Assembly: GCA_021404565.1 (NCBI GenBank)
Contig: JAAWWF010000026.1
Span: forward strand, 310,001 to 374,000
Reading direction: 5' to 3'
Length of the DNA stretch: 64,000 bases
Origin: Roseivirga sp.
GTDB lineage: Bacteria; Bacteroidota; Bacteroidia; Cytophagales; Cyclobacteriaceae
Position 1 is the first letter of the stretch; every line of letters begins with the position of its first letter. A program made the position numbers and the translations under genes. Shown piece after piece: positions 17,536 to 28,000 of this stretch. The notes under the pieces are model-generated. The model was not told where the DNA came from. It was given only the letters and a program-made list of their open reading frames with translations, and ran no database searches.

Positions 17536-18195
17536 TTAAATCTCTTTAAATGAAATGACTTCTTTCTTTTCGCCACTGAGCTCAAATATCATTTTGTGGT
17601 CGGTGGTACGATCACTATCAGCGAGCTGAAAGGTATGGTAGTACAGCTTGCTTTGGGCCTTTTCAAAGTCGAGACTGAATACCGAAAGATTAAACTGACC
17701 GAGGGCGGCATTCAATTCATTAATGGCCGACATCATTTTGGTTTCCTCCTGATGGAGTTCATGCTTCAAGGTTGAATTTAGAGCTTCTGCCTGTTTGATG
17801 GTTCGTTTTAGCTTAGCATCGAGGGTGAGGTAATCGGATACTGATGCGAGGTTGAGGCTCTCCAACTGTGCTTCTGCCTTATTGATCAATTGCTTAAAAT
17901 CTTCAGATACATATTGTCTTTTCATCAGGTCCAGCTGACTTTGGATGGTATCTTCGATTTGGCCCATAGGTATCATTACTTCATCCTGAGCCAATAGAAA
18001 AGCCTCATTAACTTCCTGAAAGTTGAGAGGAATATATTTTACGTCCTCTTTTCCTTCTTCCAGTCTGTTCAGAATAAAGGCCTGAATCTGCCCCTCGTAA
18101 GAGCGATCTTTGAGCCCGGGCTTGAAAAAAGTAAGGCTTAGCCCCACTACCAGGGCTACCAGCAACAGATTTCCGATAAGTTTCTTTTTGTTCAT
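17536..18195 (-). CDS. Uncharacterised membrane-anchored coiled-coil protein
   Basis: I do not recognise this 219-residue protein. It has one N-terminal hydrophobic segment (about residues 6-25, GNLLLVALVVGLSLTFF) and no cleavage site that stands out. A largely helical, charged body with heptad-like stretches follows (residues 85-180, including KAEAQLESLNLASVSDYLTLD and AEALNSTLKHELHQEETKMM). The end is beta-rich (MIFELSGEKKEVISFKEI). It probably faces the periplasm from the inner membrane. It lies between the propeller lipoprotein and a MacB-like permease on the same strand and may be transcribed with the permease, 67 bases upstream of it. Confidence 0.7.
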   Translation of the reverse strand: MNKKKLIGNLLLVALVVGLSLTFFKPGLKDRSYEGQIQAFILNRLEEGKEDVKYIPLNFQEVNEAFLLAQDEVMIPMGQIEDTIQSQLDLMKRQYVSEDFKQLINKAEAQLESLNLASVSDYLTLDAKLKRTIKQAEALNSTLKHELHQEETKMMSAINELNAALGQFNLSVFSLDFEKAQSKLYYHTFQLADSDRTTDHKMIFELSGEKKEVISFKEI

Positions 18196-18262
18196 TTATT
18201 CTTTGATAGGCAAATATCACATTTTTAATCTTCTTCCCATTAAAGGAGATAAATGGGAGGCT

Positions 18263-20686
18263 TTACTCATACCTTAAGGTTTTTGAAGGGTCGGCTTTTG
18301 CGCTGCGCAATGTCTGATAGCTCACCGTCAGTATGGCTACCACAAATACAATACTGGCTGCTGCCGCAAAGATGGTCCATCCCATTTGAGTACGATAGGC
18401 AAAATCATTGAGCCACAAGTCCATAAAATAATAGGTAAAGGGTACTCCGATCAGCACTGAGATAAGGATGAGCCACATATATTCTCGCGAAAGGAGCAGT
18501 AAGATATTGGGGATACTGGCACCCAGTACTTTGCGAATCCCGATTTCTTTGGTGCGCTGTAATGCACTGAAGGCAGAAAGGCCAAAAAGCCCGAGGCACG
18601 AAACGATAATGGCCAGTACGGAGAATATGCTGAATACGGTTCCAAACTGGTCTTCTTTGGCATACTGTCGATTAAAGAAGGTGTCCAGATAGAAGTAGTC
18701 CATAGGATTCCCGGGAAAGAAGGTATCCCAGGCAGCCTTGACCCGTTCAGTGGTTTGGCCAGGATTGTTCGTTTGTAGCTTCAGAGAGAAGAACGAGTCA
18801 CTTGCCTCAATAAGCCTGTAGAGAATGGGCGATACACTGGTTTTCAGCGACATCTGGTTGTAGTTGTCCAACACACCTACCACCACTTTTTCGATACCGC
18901 CATGGGTGATTTTCTGTCCTATGGCAGCTTCCGGGCTTTCAAAGCCCAAAAATTCAGTAGCGGCTACATTCAGTACTGCTGCTGCCGTGTCGGTGGCAAA
19001 AGTCCGCTCAAAAGTCCGGCCCTGCACGATCTTGATGCCATAGTTTTGCACATAGTCATAGTCAATGCCCACGTTGTAGATCGTCTTAAATTCCGTATCC
19101 GGCTGCTCGGTACGCTTGGCACCATTGGTCCAGAAAATTTCATTACCGGGTACATTTGTAGAGGTGCTGAAGCCCTGAATATCAGCGCCACGGGTTACCT
19201 CATTTTTAAAGCTTTCTACAAAACTTTCAAAGGGTACTTCCTGATTGATCACACTGGGGCCCTGCAAGACGAGTGTTTGCTCCATGTTAAAACCCAGGTC
19301 TTTGTTCTTCAAAAACTGTAGCTGCTTATAAACGATAAAGGTGCCTGCAATGAGGAAAACAGAGGCAAAAAACTGAAAAGTCACCAAAACCTTTCTCAGC
19401 ATGTTGCCCCGGCCCGAAGAGCTGAGCTTGCCTTTAAGCACCACAATAGGGCGGAAGGATGAAAGTACAAAAGCAGGGTAAATACCAGATAAAAAGGCAC
19501 CACCCAGAAAGATGGCCACGACAATAAGCCAGGTACCTGAGTTAAAGATCAGTGCCAGCGACAAAGGGGAATTGGTGAGCTGATTGAAATAAGGAAGTAC
19601 CAGGGCTACGATAAGTACCGAGACAGCAGCAGCTATTAAGTTCACAATCACCGACTCAACAATGAACTGGCGGATAAGCTGACTGCGGAAGGCACCCAAA
19701 ACCTTTCTTACTCCTACTTCTTTAGCCCTCTCCATCGACTTAGCCGAGGCCATATTGATATAGTTTACCCAGGCAATGACCAGAATAAAAATGGCCAGAA
19801 TACCAAGAAAATAGACCGATTGAGCGTCACCATTTTCTTCGGGCTCAGACTCTTGAAGCAGTTTAGAATTCAGGTGAATGTCAGTCAGGGGCTGGAGTGG
19901 AAATTCCTGTAGAAAACTTCTCTCCTCAAACTGTTCTCCTTTGAGCTCATACAGATAATCGGTGAAGCGTTTGTCGAAATCTTTAGGGTCAACACCCGGT
20001 TGAAGGCTCACATAAGTATTGTGATCATACCAGCCCCAACTGGTTTCAGACTGTCCATCGGAAAGCTCGTTCAGTGTAGAGTGAGATAGCAACAAGCCAA
20101 ACTTAACGTGTGAGTTGTCGGGTACATCTTTCACGATGCCTGTTACAAGGTATTGCCCTGAAAGCCAGCCACTGCCAAAATCTATGTATTTACCCATGGG
20201 GTCTTCATTACCAAAGTAGCGAGCCGCAGTGCTTTCAGTGAGTACCGCTTTTTTAGGGCCATCCAATACTGTATTAATGTCTCCTCGTACCAGCTGCCAG
20301 TTGAACATCGTGAGCCATGAAGGAGTAGCAAGCTGTACTTTTTCTTCTCTGAAGTTCTTGTCTTTATAGGTTACAATACCTGAAGCAGGGTAAGCGATGG
20401 CGTATTCTTCAATCTCCGGAAAGTTATCACGCATGGCCTTGCCTACAGCAGGCACTGCCGCAGCGCACTTGTAAATGTTGACTCCGTTTTTGTAGTAGTT
20501 GTACTGTACGCGATACAGATTCTCATAATTGGGATGAAACTTATCATAGCTGCGCTCAAAGGTCACATACTGAAAAATGACCATGCAGCAGGCCATTCCA
20601 ATAGCCAGACCAAAGATATTGAGGAAAGAAAAAACTTTGTTTTTGAGCAGGCTGCGAAATGCCGTGCGGAAATAGGAGTAGAACAT
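18263..20686 (-). CDS. MacB/FtsX-like ABC transporter permease
   Basis: The 807-residue product begins MFYSYFRTAFRSLLKNKVFS, with a first helix at about 18-40 and a MacB_PCD periplasmic domain. It then has a first FtsX domain with ERAKEVGVRKVLGAFRSQLI, a second extracytoplasmic domain, and a second FtsX domain with QRTKEIGIRKVLGASIPNIL. The end is SAKADPSKTLRYE. It is complete, with eight predicted membrane segments, and is the third orphan double-FtsX permease in the window. No ATPase gene is adjacent. The 330-base upstream region contains a long imperfect inverted repeat. Confidence 0.92.
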   Translation of the reverse strand: MFYSYFRTAFRSLLKNKVFSFLNIFGLAIGMACCMVIFQYVTFERSYDKFHPNYENLYRVQYNYYKNGVNIYKCAAAVPAVGKAMRDNFPEIEEYAIAYPASGIVTYKDKNFREEKVQLATPSWLTMFNWQLVRGDINTVLDGPKKAVLTESTAARYFGNEDPMGKYIDFGSGWLSGQYLVTGIVKDVPDNSHVKFGLLLSHSTLNELSDGQSETSWGWYDHNTYVSLQPGVDPKDFDKRFTDYLYELKGEQFEERSFLQEFPLQPLTDIHLNSKLLQESEPEENGDAQSVYFLGILAIFILVIAWVNYINMASAKSMERAKEVGVRKVLGAFRSQLIRQFIVESVIVNLIAAAVSVLIVALVLPYFNQLTNSPLSLALIFNSGTWLIVVAIFLGGAFLSGIYPAFVLSSFRPIVVLKGKLSSSGRGNMLRKVLVTFQFFASVFLIAGTFIVYKQLQFLKNKDLGFNMEQTLVLQGPSVINQEVPFESFVESFKNEVTRGADIQGFSTSTNVPGNEIFWTNGAKRTEQPDTEFKTIYNVGIDYDYVQNYGIKIVQGRTFERTFATDTAAAVLNVAATEFLGFESPEAAIGQKITHGGIEKVVVGVLDNYNQMSLKTSVSPILYRLIEASDSFFSLKLQTNNPGQTTERVKAAWDTFFPGNPMDYFYLDTFFNRQYAKEDQFGTVFSIFSVLAIIVSCLGLFGLSAFSALQRTKEIGIRKVLGASIPNILLLLSREYMWLILISVLIGVPFTYYFMDLWLNDFAYRTQMGWTIFAAAASIVFVVAILTVSYQTLRSAKADPSKTLRYE

Positions 20687-21016
20687 GATGTAAAGTTTTG
20701 AGTTTGACCGAATTACAAAATGGGCAAAAGACAGATCAATGTCAACTTAATTAGTCTTAAGCCAGCCGGATGTCTGGCTTTAATGGGCGAAAGTCATACC
20801 TCTATGGATAGATAAAAACGCTTACTGGGAAGGTATGACTTGATGCCCATCATTTTCCTGAATTTGCATGACTTTCGATTTTAAAGTACATAAACCACTA
20901 GTATGATGATCACTGGATAAGCATGTGGTCCTGAACATGTTTGTGGGTTTGGATTTTCGGAAAAATCTCCAATGAGATGCTGAAACAAGTTCAGCATGAT
21001 GGTTCTGACACCTAGC
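20687..21016. other. Intergenic region with a long imperfect inverted repeat
   Basis: No open frame of note lies in these 330 bases. AAGTCATACCT (20791-20801) is repeated inverted and exact at 20831-20841. The flanks ATGGGC (20783-20788) and GCCCAT (20845-20850) extend the pairing past small internal loops. The 29-base apical loop is AT-rich. A smaller hairpin (AGCCAGCCGGATGTCTGGCT, about 20760-20779) lies just beside it. The site is about 100-165 bases upstream of the permease start. It could be a regulatory hairpin or a paired operator; no T-tract follows. Confidence 0.45.
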
Positions 21017-22177
21017 TTACAGCATGGCTTTGGGCTTTAGCTCCACCTTGAGCTCTTTCCCTTCTCTTTTAAGCTTGACAGTCACGGACTTTTTAGCCAT
21101 TTGAATATAGAGATGAAATTCAGGGCGACTAAAGGCACTTTTACCATCCAGGGATATTATTTGATCTCCTTGCTGTATACCCGCCATATCGCTGGCTGAA
21201 CCACTATGAACCTTTTTTACGGTAAAAACACCCTGCCCTTTCTCTATTTCCATGCCGTCATGGTTCAAGCGGAAAGTTTCGTCAAAAAGTGAATTCGGTT
21301 TTACGTACATCGCTTGTTGGTAATAGTCATAGATCGTGTTGAAGCGTTTGAGCAGGTCAAGACCCAGAATGCCATCCACCTGCTCGTAGCTGCTTACCCC
21401 CTTGTCTACCTGTGATAGTCTTACCGGAAAGCTTTCAAATGTCTGCCCGAATAATTCATAAGAGGGCAATTTACTTACCTCATCCGTGGCTTTATTGCTC
21501 AAAGCTCGTGAGGTGTAAGCATAGTGACGACCAAGTTTCTGTATAAGCTTGTTTTTGTTGACAAAAGGCGTGTTGAATTTGATGGTAGTTGCGGCTCCGG
21601 TATCAACCAGGTACGGTCCCGTAAGGGTTTCACCGGAAGGCAGCGTGATGGTGGCCGAGATAACAGGAACCCCAAATGGCCGAAGTGAGAAGCTTTGCTT
21701 TGTCCAGCCCTCAGGTGCTTCGAACCCCTTTCTGTCAAAAAGCTTTATTTCTGACTTTTCATAATCGATCTCGACCACAAAACGATTGAGCACTACTGCC
21801 CCGATAATGCCACTAAGCGGATGATCTTCGTCAGACAAATGATCGATGTTCATTACCAAAAAGTTTGAGTTTTTGAATGTCACTCCCTGGATATTCATCT
21901 CATCTACTTTTGCACTTTTAATGGTGGTACTTCCTGAAGCACCCTGAACACTTCTGCTGCCTGCTGCCTCTATGTTTAGCGAGGCTGCAGCTTTATCAGA
22001 TATGAGGTTGGCTGCGGCCCCGGTATCAAACACAAAATGGAGAGGCTCACTTTGGTTGATTTGCAGATCGATATACATATGGCCGTTTTTGATCGCAAAA
22101 GGAATTACGGCCTCAGGTTCCTGGGCCTTTGACTGAAATATGAAAAGGGATAAAAAGAGACTGGTGAGAAGACGCAT
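21017..22177 (-). CDS. Retropepsin-like aspartic protease with two DTG motifs and a PDZ domain
   Basis: Started at the ATG at 22177, the 386-residue product has a signal peptide (about 1-18, ending SKAQ). Two aspartyl-protease half-domains follow, with active-site FVFDTGAA (Asp51) and YLVDTGAA (Asp192). A PDZ domain lies at about 300-380 (SGSASDMAGIQQGDQIISLDG). Retropepsins normally have one DTG per chain and dimerise; here both halves are in one chain, as in pepsins. The PDZ domain suggests recognition of C-terminal or hydrophobic tails in the periplasm. A paralogue lies at 38297-39556. Confidence 0.88.
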   Translation of the reverse strand: MRLLTSLFLSLFIFQSKAQEPEAVIPFAIKNGHMYIDLQINQSEPLHFVFDTGAAANLISDKAAASLNIEAAGSRSVQGASGSTTIKSAKVDEMNIQGVTFKNSNFLVMNIDHLSDEDHPLSGIIGAVVLNRFVVEIDYEKSEIKLFDRKGFEAPEGWTKQSFSLRPFGVPVISATITLPSGETLTGPYLVDTGAATTIKFNTPFVNKNKLIQKLGRHYAYTSRALSNKATDEVSKLPSYELFGQTFESFPVRLSQVDKGVSSYEQVDGILGLDLLKRFNTIYDYYQQAMYVKPNSLFDETFRLNHDGMEIEKGQGVFTVKKVHSGSASDMAGIQQGDQIISLDGKSAFSRPEFHLYIQMAKKSVTVKLKREGKELKVELKPKAML

Positions 22178-22360
22178 GGCGGTTGTGTTTTTACCCAAGT
22201 TGAAAATTAAAGGACTTCCGGGTAGCTCTCTAAGATACTCGAAACAGCCCCGGGGGTTTCAACCATACTGTTAATCAGTGTTAAGCTCTTTCAGGATAAC
22301 CACCTCACCAGGCCTGATCGATCTTTCTGTTTGAACTGAGAAAGTTTTACGAATGGTCTA

Positions 22361-22389
22361 TTGCTCAAGGGGCAAAAACTATATCTTCG
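22361..22389 (+). promoter_or_regulatory. Bacteroidota-type promoter of the asparaginase gene
   Basis: TTG at 22361-22363 and TATCTTCG at 22382-22389 are separated by 18 bases and differ from the Bacteroidota consensus (TTG, TAnnTTTG) at one -7 position. The predicted transcription start leaves only a short leader before the ATG at 22405. Confidence 0.45.
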
Positions 22390-22404
22390 GCAAACTATAT
22401 TACT

Positions 22405-23382
22405 ATGAGCGGTCGCAGAAAGTTTATTAAATCAGGAGTTTTAGGGGGGTTGGCCCTGGGGGCAGGAAGTCTCCCGACACTATCTTGTGCCAGAGAACAA
22501 GGCGACTCTCAAAAACCGGTTGTGATTTCTACCTGGCGACACGGAATGGAGGCCAATGCAGGTGCATGGCCTATATTGGCTGCAAATGGCCGTGCTGTGG
22601 ATGCTGTGGAAAAAGGAGTGATGGTAACGGAAGCTGATCCCAATAACAGTACGGTGGGCATTGGTGGTTTTCCTGACCGGGACGGAAACGTTACGCTGGA
22701 CGCCTGCATAATGGACGAGTTTGAAAACTGCGGTTCTGTTGCCTTTTTGCAAAATATCAAGCACCCTATCTCGGTTGCCCGTAAGGTAATGGATGATACG
22801 CCTCATGTCATGCTGGTAGGTGAAGGCGCCAGGCGTTTTGCCGTAGAGAAAGGCTTTAAGGAAGAAAACCTGCTTACACCAAAGGCCGAAAAAGCCTGGA
22901 AAAAGTGGCTCACGACTAAGAACTATAAGCCCATTATCAATGTAGAAAACCACGATACCATCGGTATGCTGGCCCTTGACTCAAACGGTAACCTTTCAGG
23001 AGCCTGTACTACCAGTGGTGCTGCCTGGAAAATGCACGGACGTGTAGGGGATTCTCCGATCATTGGCGCAGGTTTGTTTGTAGACAATGAAGTGGGTGCA
23101 GCCACGGCTACCGGCCTGGGTGAGTTTGTGATAAAGATTTGCGGTGCACACATGATAGTAGAGCTTATGCGGCAGGGTTATCCACCGATGGAAGCTTGTA
23201 AAGAGGCTGTGGAGCGAATCGTACGCAAATATAAGAAGGACTACATGGATCTGCAGGTCGGTTTTTTGGCACTCAGCAAGTCGGGTGAATATGGCGCTCA
23301 TGCCATTCATAAAGGCTTTGACTATGCAGTGAAAAGTAACAGTCAGAATGAGTTGATTGACGCGAAATCTTATACGGGTTAA
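22405..23382 (+). CDS. Tat-exported N4-(beta-N-acetylglucosaminyl)-L-asparaginase
   Basis: The 325-residue product begins MSGRRKFIKSG, a twin-arginine signal followed by a hydrophobic stretch to about residue 28. The core is an N-terminal-nucleophile hydrolase: self-cleavage is expected at HDTIGML between Asp184 and Thr185, freeing the Thr185 nucleophile. GRVGDSPIIGAGLFVDN and GAATATGLGE, near 213-240, are the substrate-site motifs of glycosylasparaginases. The length equals that of the complete bacterial enzyme. It would cleave the GlcNAc-Asn bond of glycoasparagine outside the cytoplasm, for glycoprotein breakdown. The stop shares a TTAA tetranucleotide with the convergent DUF418 gene. Confidence 0.93.
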   Translation: MSGRRKFIKSGVLGGLALGAGSLPTLSCAREQGDSQKPVVISTWRHGMEANAGAWPILAANGRAVDAVEKGVMVTEADPNNSTVGIGGFPDRDGNVTLDACIMDEFENCGSVAFLQNIKHPISVARKVMDDTPHVMLVGEGARRFAVEKGFKEENLLTPKAEKAWKKWLTTKNYKPIINVENHDTIGMLALDSNGNLSGACTTSGAAWKMHGRVGDSPIIGAGLFVDNEVGAATATGLGEFVIKICGAHMIVELMRQGYPPMEACKEAVERIVRKYKKDYMDLQVGFLALSKSGEYGAHAIHKGFDYAVKSNSQNELIDAKSYTG

Positions 23383-24620
23383 TAGCGGGAGTTTGAGATA
23401 GGCTGAATCTTGCCATAGGAGAAAGATCGCCACAACCACTCAAATGGGCCATACCGGAAAAATCTAAGCCACACAGCGGAAAACACGATTAGAAAGACCC
23501 AGATCACTATCACCATAAAAGCCTGAGCAGACCGGTCAAGGTCGGCAAAAAGTCCAAAGCCGTGTCCGTAGAATATGAAGGTGCACACAATGGACTGCAT
23601 AAGGTAATTAGATAGGGCCATTCGACCCACTTGAGCCAATCGCTTGAGCATCCCACTTTGGGTATATGCTTTCACAATAATCATGACGATTCCCACGTAG
23701 CCAATAGCCATTAATACACTGCCCCAATAGTTTAACTGTGAGAAATAGAAAAAACTTTGTCTGAAATCCCAGTCAGAGTTAAAGTTGAGTAAGACTCCGG
23801 CTACAACCAGGGGAACACCAGCCCCGAGACCATATACCACCATTTGGCGATAATACTTCTTTGTTTGCTTAGTTGAGAAAACGCGCTTTTTGTAGAAAGC
23901 CATACCGATGAGCATCAGACCACTGACTCTCCAAAAGGTGTCGCTTACAAATACCTGGGTCTGCAGCTCAAACGCACTAGGTGCCCTCATAAACATTTGC
24001 CTCTCCCAGTTGCTGCGGTAGGTACTTATTTCATCCATGATGGCGGCAGAATCAGGGCTCCAGATACGGTCTCTGAGTGCTTCAAATTGCCCCGGTTCCC
24101 AAAAAGGAACCGAATAACCAAGAATCAGACTAATAGCCGATCCAACAGCGAGAAAGATGATTCCTGTTCTGAAAAGCACTTTAGTCTTCTTAGTTCGGAA
24201 GTAATACATCAGAAAACCACAGATAGCGTAAGCCACCAGCACATCACCATTCCAAAGCAGATAGGCGTGTAAAATTCCAAGTCCCAACAGGCCCGTAAAC
24301 CTTCGTGATTGCAGGTTGCCAGACCTTAATTGCTCTTTCTTGGCCTTGCTCGAAATCATGATGATACTGGCACCGAAAAGCATAGAAAAAATGGACATGA
24401 ATTTCTGGTCAGCAAAAACATGACTCATCAGCCAAACCCAAAGGTGGTTACTTTCAAGAGATTCGAAAGAGGTAGGGTTCAGGTAAGCAGAGCCGGGCAT
24501 AGAGTAGCTCTGTATGTTCATAACCAGAATGCCCAGAACGGCAAAACCCCTTAGAATATCAATTGAAACCAGTCGTTTGCTGGCCTCGGTTGGCGTTAAT
24601 AATAAAGTTGATCCGGGCAC
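23379..24620 (-). CDS. DUF418 multi-pass membrane protein, YeiB-like
   Basis: The 413-residue product begins with the family hallmark RLVSIDILRGFAVLGILVMNI (about residues 16-36). This start resembles heparan N-acetyltransferase-like membrane proteins and is typical of the DUF418/YeiB family. About ten membrane segments follow, and the DUF418 block is at the C-terminal end (LKRLAQVGRMALSNYLMQSI, then FGPFEWLWRSFSYGK-type ending YGPFEWLWR). Such proteins are thought to handle acyl or small-molecule transfer across the inner membrane, but no activity is established. The Rieske protein gene lies 38 bases upstream in the same direction, so the two may form an operon. Confidence 0.92.
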   Translation of the reverse strand: MPGSTLLLTPTEASKRLVSIDILRGFAVLGILVMNIQSYSMPGSAYLNPTSFESLESNHLWVWLMSHVFADQKFMSIFSMLFGASIIMISSKAKKEQLRSGNLQSRRFTGLLGLGILHAYLLWNGDVLVAYAICGFLMYYFRTKKTKVLFRTGIIFLAVGSAISLILGYSVPFWEPGQFEALRDRIWSPDSAAIMDEISTYRSNWERQMFMRAPSAFELQTQVFVSDTFWRVSGLMLIGMAFYKKRVFSTKQTKKYYRQMVVYGLGAGVPLVVAGVLLNFNSDWDFRQSFFYFSQLNYWGSVLMAIGYVGIVMIIVKAYTQSGMLKRLAQVGRMALSNYLMQSIVCTFIFYGHGFGLFADLDRSAQAFMVIVIWVFLIVFSAVWLRFFRYGPFEWLWRSFSYGKIQPISNSRY

Positions 24621-24658
24621 TAAGCGGGAAATTAAGGAATAAGTGTTAGAAGGTAAAA

Positions 24659-24988
24659 CTAATTCCGCAAACCAAGATAAACACCATCTGGTCTTACTTC
24701 CAGACTGTGAATAATCAGGTCACCCGACTTGCCTTCACATTCACGGCCATCCTTTAAGCTGTATCTGTATCCATGCAGCGGGCAAACGATCTCTTTGAGG
24801 TAGTTGACATTGCCTTCAAAAAGCGAGTGCATATTATGCGGGCAAAGGTTGTCAAAGGCATAAAAGACATCTTCATGCAGAAATAGACAGATCCTTTTTT
24901 GTCCGATCCGCACCATCTTTCTGCCTGCATCACCCAATGCTGCCCTAAGCTTATCTTCCGTATTGAACAGCTTATACCACTTAGTCAT
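24659..24988 (-). CDS. Rieske [2Fe-2S] ferredoxin-like protein
   Basis: The 109-residue protein is a single Rieske domain. The cluster ligands are Cys49 and His51 (CPH) and Cys69 and His72 (CPLH), with 17 residues between the two boxes as in NirD/BphF-type ferredoxins. The usual aromatic-rich stretch (CPLHGYRYSL) follows. No signal peptide is seen, so it is cytoplasmic. Its partner is unclear: no oxygenase or nitrite reductase is near, and the only linked gene is the DUF418 membrane protein downstream. It could be an electron carrier for an enzyme encoded elsewhere. Confidence 0.92.
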   Translation of the reverse strand: MTKWYKLFNTEDKLRAALGDAGRKMVRIGQKRICLFLHEDVFYAFDNLCPHNMHSLFEGNVNYLKEIVCPLHGYRYSLKDGRECEGKSGDLIIHSLEVRPDGVYLGLRN

Positions 24989-25097
24989 ATCTTTTCCGGT
25001 TGCCTTGCAAACTCTGTCATCATTGAACTCAGGTCACTCTCAAGTTTATGCTAAAAGCCTCTGGGTCATTTAGGAGCGAGACAGATTTATGCAAAGG

Positions 25098-28000
25098 CTA
25101 GTTCCCTATTTGCTTCATTACCTCCTGAATTGCTCTGTCCAGTTGAGGGTCACGGCCATTTATCCTGTCGGCAAAGTCCATGGCCACCGCAATGTCTGGT
25201 TTTACCCCTTCCTTTTCAAGGTTTTTGCCGTCCAGCGTGTAACAACCCCAGGATGGCAGGCGATAAAACGAACCATCTACCAGGCCTGCCCCACTCGTGA
25301 AGATAATCCATCGATAGGTCTCCGTTCCAATAATGGTACCCAGACCCAGCTCCTTAAAGCCTTGTGCTGTCATTTCCGCATCACTCAGACTTTGCTCATT
25401 AATGAGCAACACAGTAGGTTTTATTCCTGCACCAAAATTCCCTTGGGTGGTGAGCTTTCCTTCACGGAATTTCCATTTTAAATAAGGTTTTTGAGCTAAG
25501 AACTTGAGCACTTCGTCATGTACATTACCGCCCGTATTGTACCTGAGGTCAAGTATCAGGCCCTCGCGATTATAACCTTCAGAAGTCATCTCTATCAAAA
25601 ACTGTTGTAGTGACCCGAGTCCCATATTTTTCATATGTACATAAGCCACACGATCATTGGTCTTTTGATCTACTCTGCTTTGGTTATCAGCGATCCATTC
25701 ATCATAGAGGTTTACACGCATAGCCCCGGTACTTCTTGGATGAACCTTTACCTCAAGGTTCTGCCCATCTCGCTGTATGCCCAAGGTTATCTCTTCATCT
25801 ATAGAAGGTTGGGCCAGGTAGAACTCTCGGTTCTTTTTTGGATCAACTGGCTGCCCGTTAATCGAGGTAAGAATATCACCCGCTTGTATGTTCTTTGCAC
25901 TAAAATCTGCCGGACCTTCCTGAATGACCCTGCTGATTTGATATGGGTTGTCGTTTGAAAAGAGTACCCCAAGATTCAGACTCTGAGTATTATAAAATGA
26001 CCTCTCCTCACTGCCTCCAGAGCGAAAGCCCATGTGTGAGGAGTTCAGCTCACCCAAAAGATCATTGAGTAACACACGCAGCTCCGCACGGTTTTTCAGA
26101 TGTGGCAAAAACTGAGCGTACTGTTCCTTAAGCTTTTCCCAGTTCTGGCCGTGGAAGGTTTCGTTATAGAAGTTCTCCTCCACACCTGCCCAGGTTTCAT
26201 AATACATTTGATCAAACTCATTGCGGAGCGACTTGCGGAAAGTATAGCTGGTTTCGATTGCCGTGAGCTTTTTACCACCAACGTTCAGCTTGCTGATTGC
26301 TCCCCGGTTATTGATGTAATAGTTCTTCTTTACCTTGATGATGTTACCTCCTGCACGGCCACTTCCTGCAATTTTCTCCGTCTTATTGCGCTCAAAAGGC
26401 TCCAGTGTGGTCATCCACAGTGCCCGTTGGGATTCGTCATGGTTAGAGAAATAGAGAACCTGGGTTTTTTTACCGGACTTGATCACATATGGGTTGGACT
26501 GGGTTCCGAAATTAGGCCCTATGCGCTGAAGGTTGCGCATGATATTCTGATCGAAATCAATGCTCACGATCACCGTGTCTTTCTTCTTTTTATCCTCGTC
26601 AAATACAGCCGCCAGCTTATCTGATTTAAAGTCAGTTTCCTGTCTTGAAAGTGGGATTCTGTACACCCGACCGTCCTGCAAACCAAAGGGGTAGCTGGGC
26701 CTGGTACGATTGGAGATAAAGTAGATATACTTGCCGTCAGGCCCCCAAAAAGGACTGGTCTCTGTCACCCCTGTTTGGGTATAATTAGTCAGTGTTTTTG
26801 TGCCGATATGATAGAGAAAGATGTCCTCTTCAAAATCCTTTTTTACCGTAAAGGCAATATACTTACCGTCAGGGGAGAATCGTGGTTGTGGATTGTAAAG
26901 TCCCCAAAGCTCTTCGTTTGCAATGGTTTCGCTTTTCATCGTTTCCAGATTGAGAAGCCTCACCTCGTTGATACCACTCAGGTACACAGCATGGCTTTTG
27001 TCCGCATTTACTTCCAGGTTGCGGTTAGACTGGTCATCTTTTGTTAATTGCTTTTCCCCTTCACCTGAAGAAGCATCAATACTGAAAAGATTGGTATAGC
27101 CATTTACAGTTTGAGTATATATCAGTGTTTGATTATCCTCCAGCCATTTCACCTCCGTGACCCTTTCTTTTGGGTTAGTGCTGAGCTGCTTTATGAATTT
27201 GCCGCTGATATCTGACACAAACAGTTCACCCCTGGAAACAAAAGCCATCTTCTTTTCATCTGCGGAGATGTCAAAGGCTGATACGTTATTTTTGGTATTG
27301 AAATTCTGGGTCTGTGCCAGGGTAGAGTTTTGAAAAATGCTGATATCGATCTTTTTACTCCGCCTCCTGTCCGTATCGTAGAGATATAGCTGATAGTCTT
27401 TTTCAAAAACGATTTTTCCACCATTGGCATTTACCTGCGGTGTTTTGATGGAAGTTTTGAATTTGGTAAGTGTGATCCGTTCGGTACCATCAAGCTGATA
27501 GAGGTTATACTCTCCCGTATTTTCGTCCGAAACAAAGTACACGTTCCCATTTTTATCAATACTGGTCCACATGTCTTTCCCCAGGTAGTTGGTGTGCTGC
27601 TTATACTCACCAGATGTCATGTTATACGACTTGATATCCGGGTTGAAAGCTCCTTTATAGCGCTTTCGGGCTACCTGATTGCTGCTTTCCCAGCTTTCGT
27701 TAAAGTAGAGAGCTCCATTGGGGTGCATGGCAAGGTTGTGGGGCCAGTTAAAATAGTGGTCGAAAAGGCGTTTTGGAGTCCCTCCTGTCCTGTCTATGCT
27801 GTAAGCCGCACGGCTATTATAGCGGCCAGACCTGAAATAAATAGTTTTGCTATCCCAGGACCAGGTTTCCATCTGGTCAGCAGAAGAGTTATAAGTAAGC
27901 CGCTCAATGTTGCCCCCATTATAAGGCATGACATAGACATCCGTATTGCCATACTGAGCCGATGAAAAAGCAATCCATTTACCATCAGGGCTAACCCTGG

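Noticed and set aside
22480-22953. A 157-codon minus-strand frame inside the asparaginase gene
   Set aside because: Shadow of a strongly conserved enzyme gene, with a composition typical of antisense reading.
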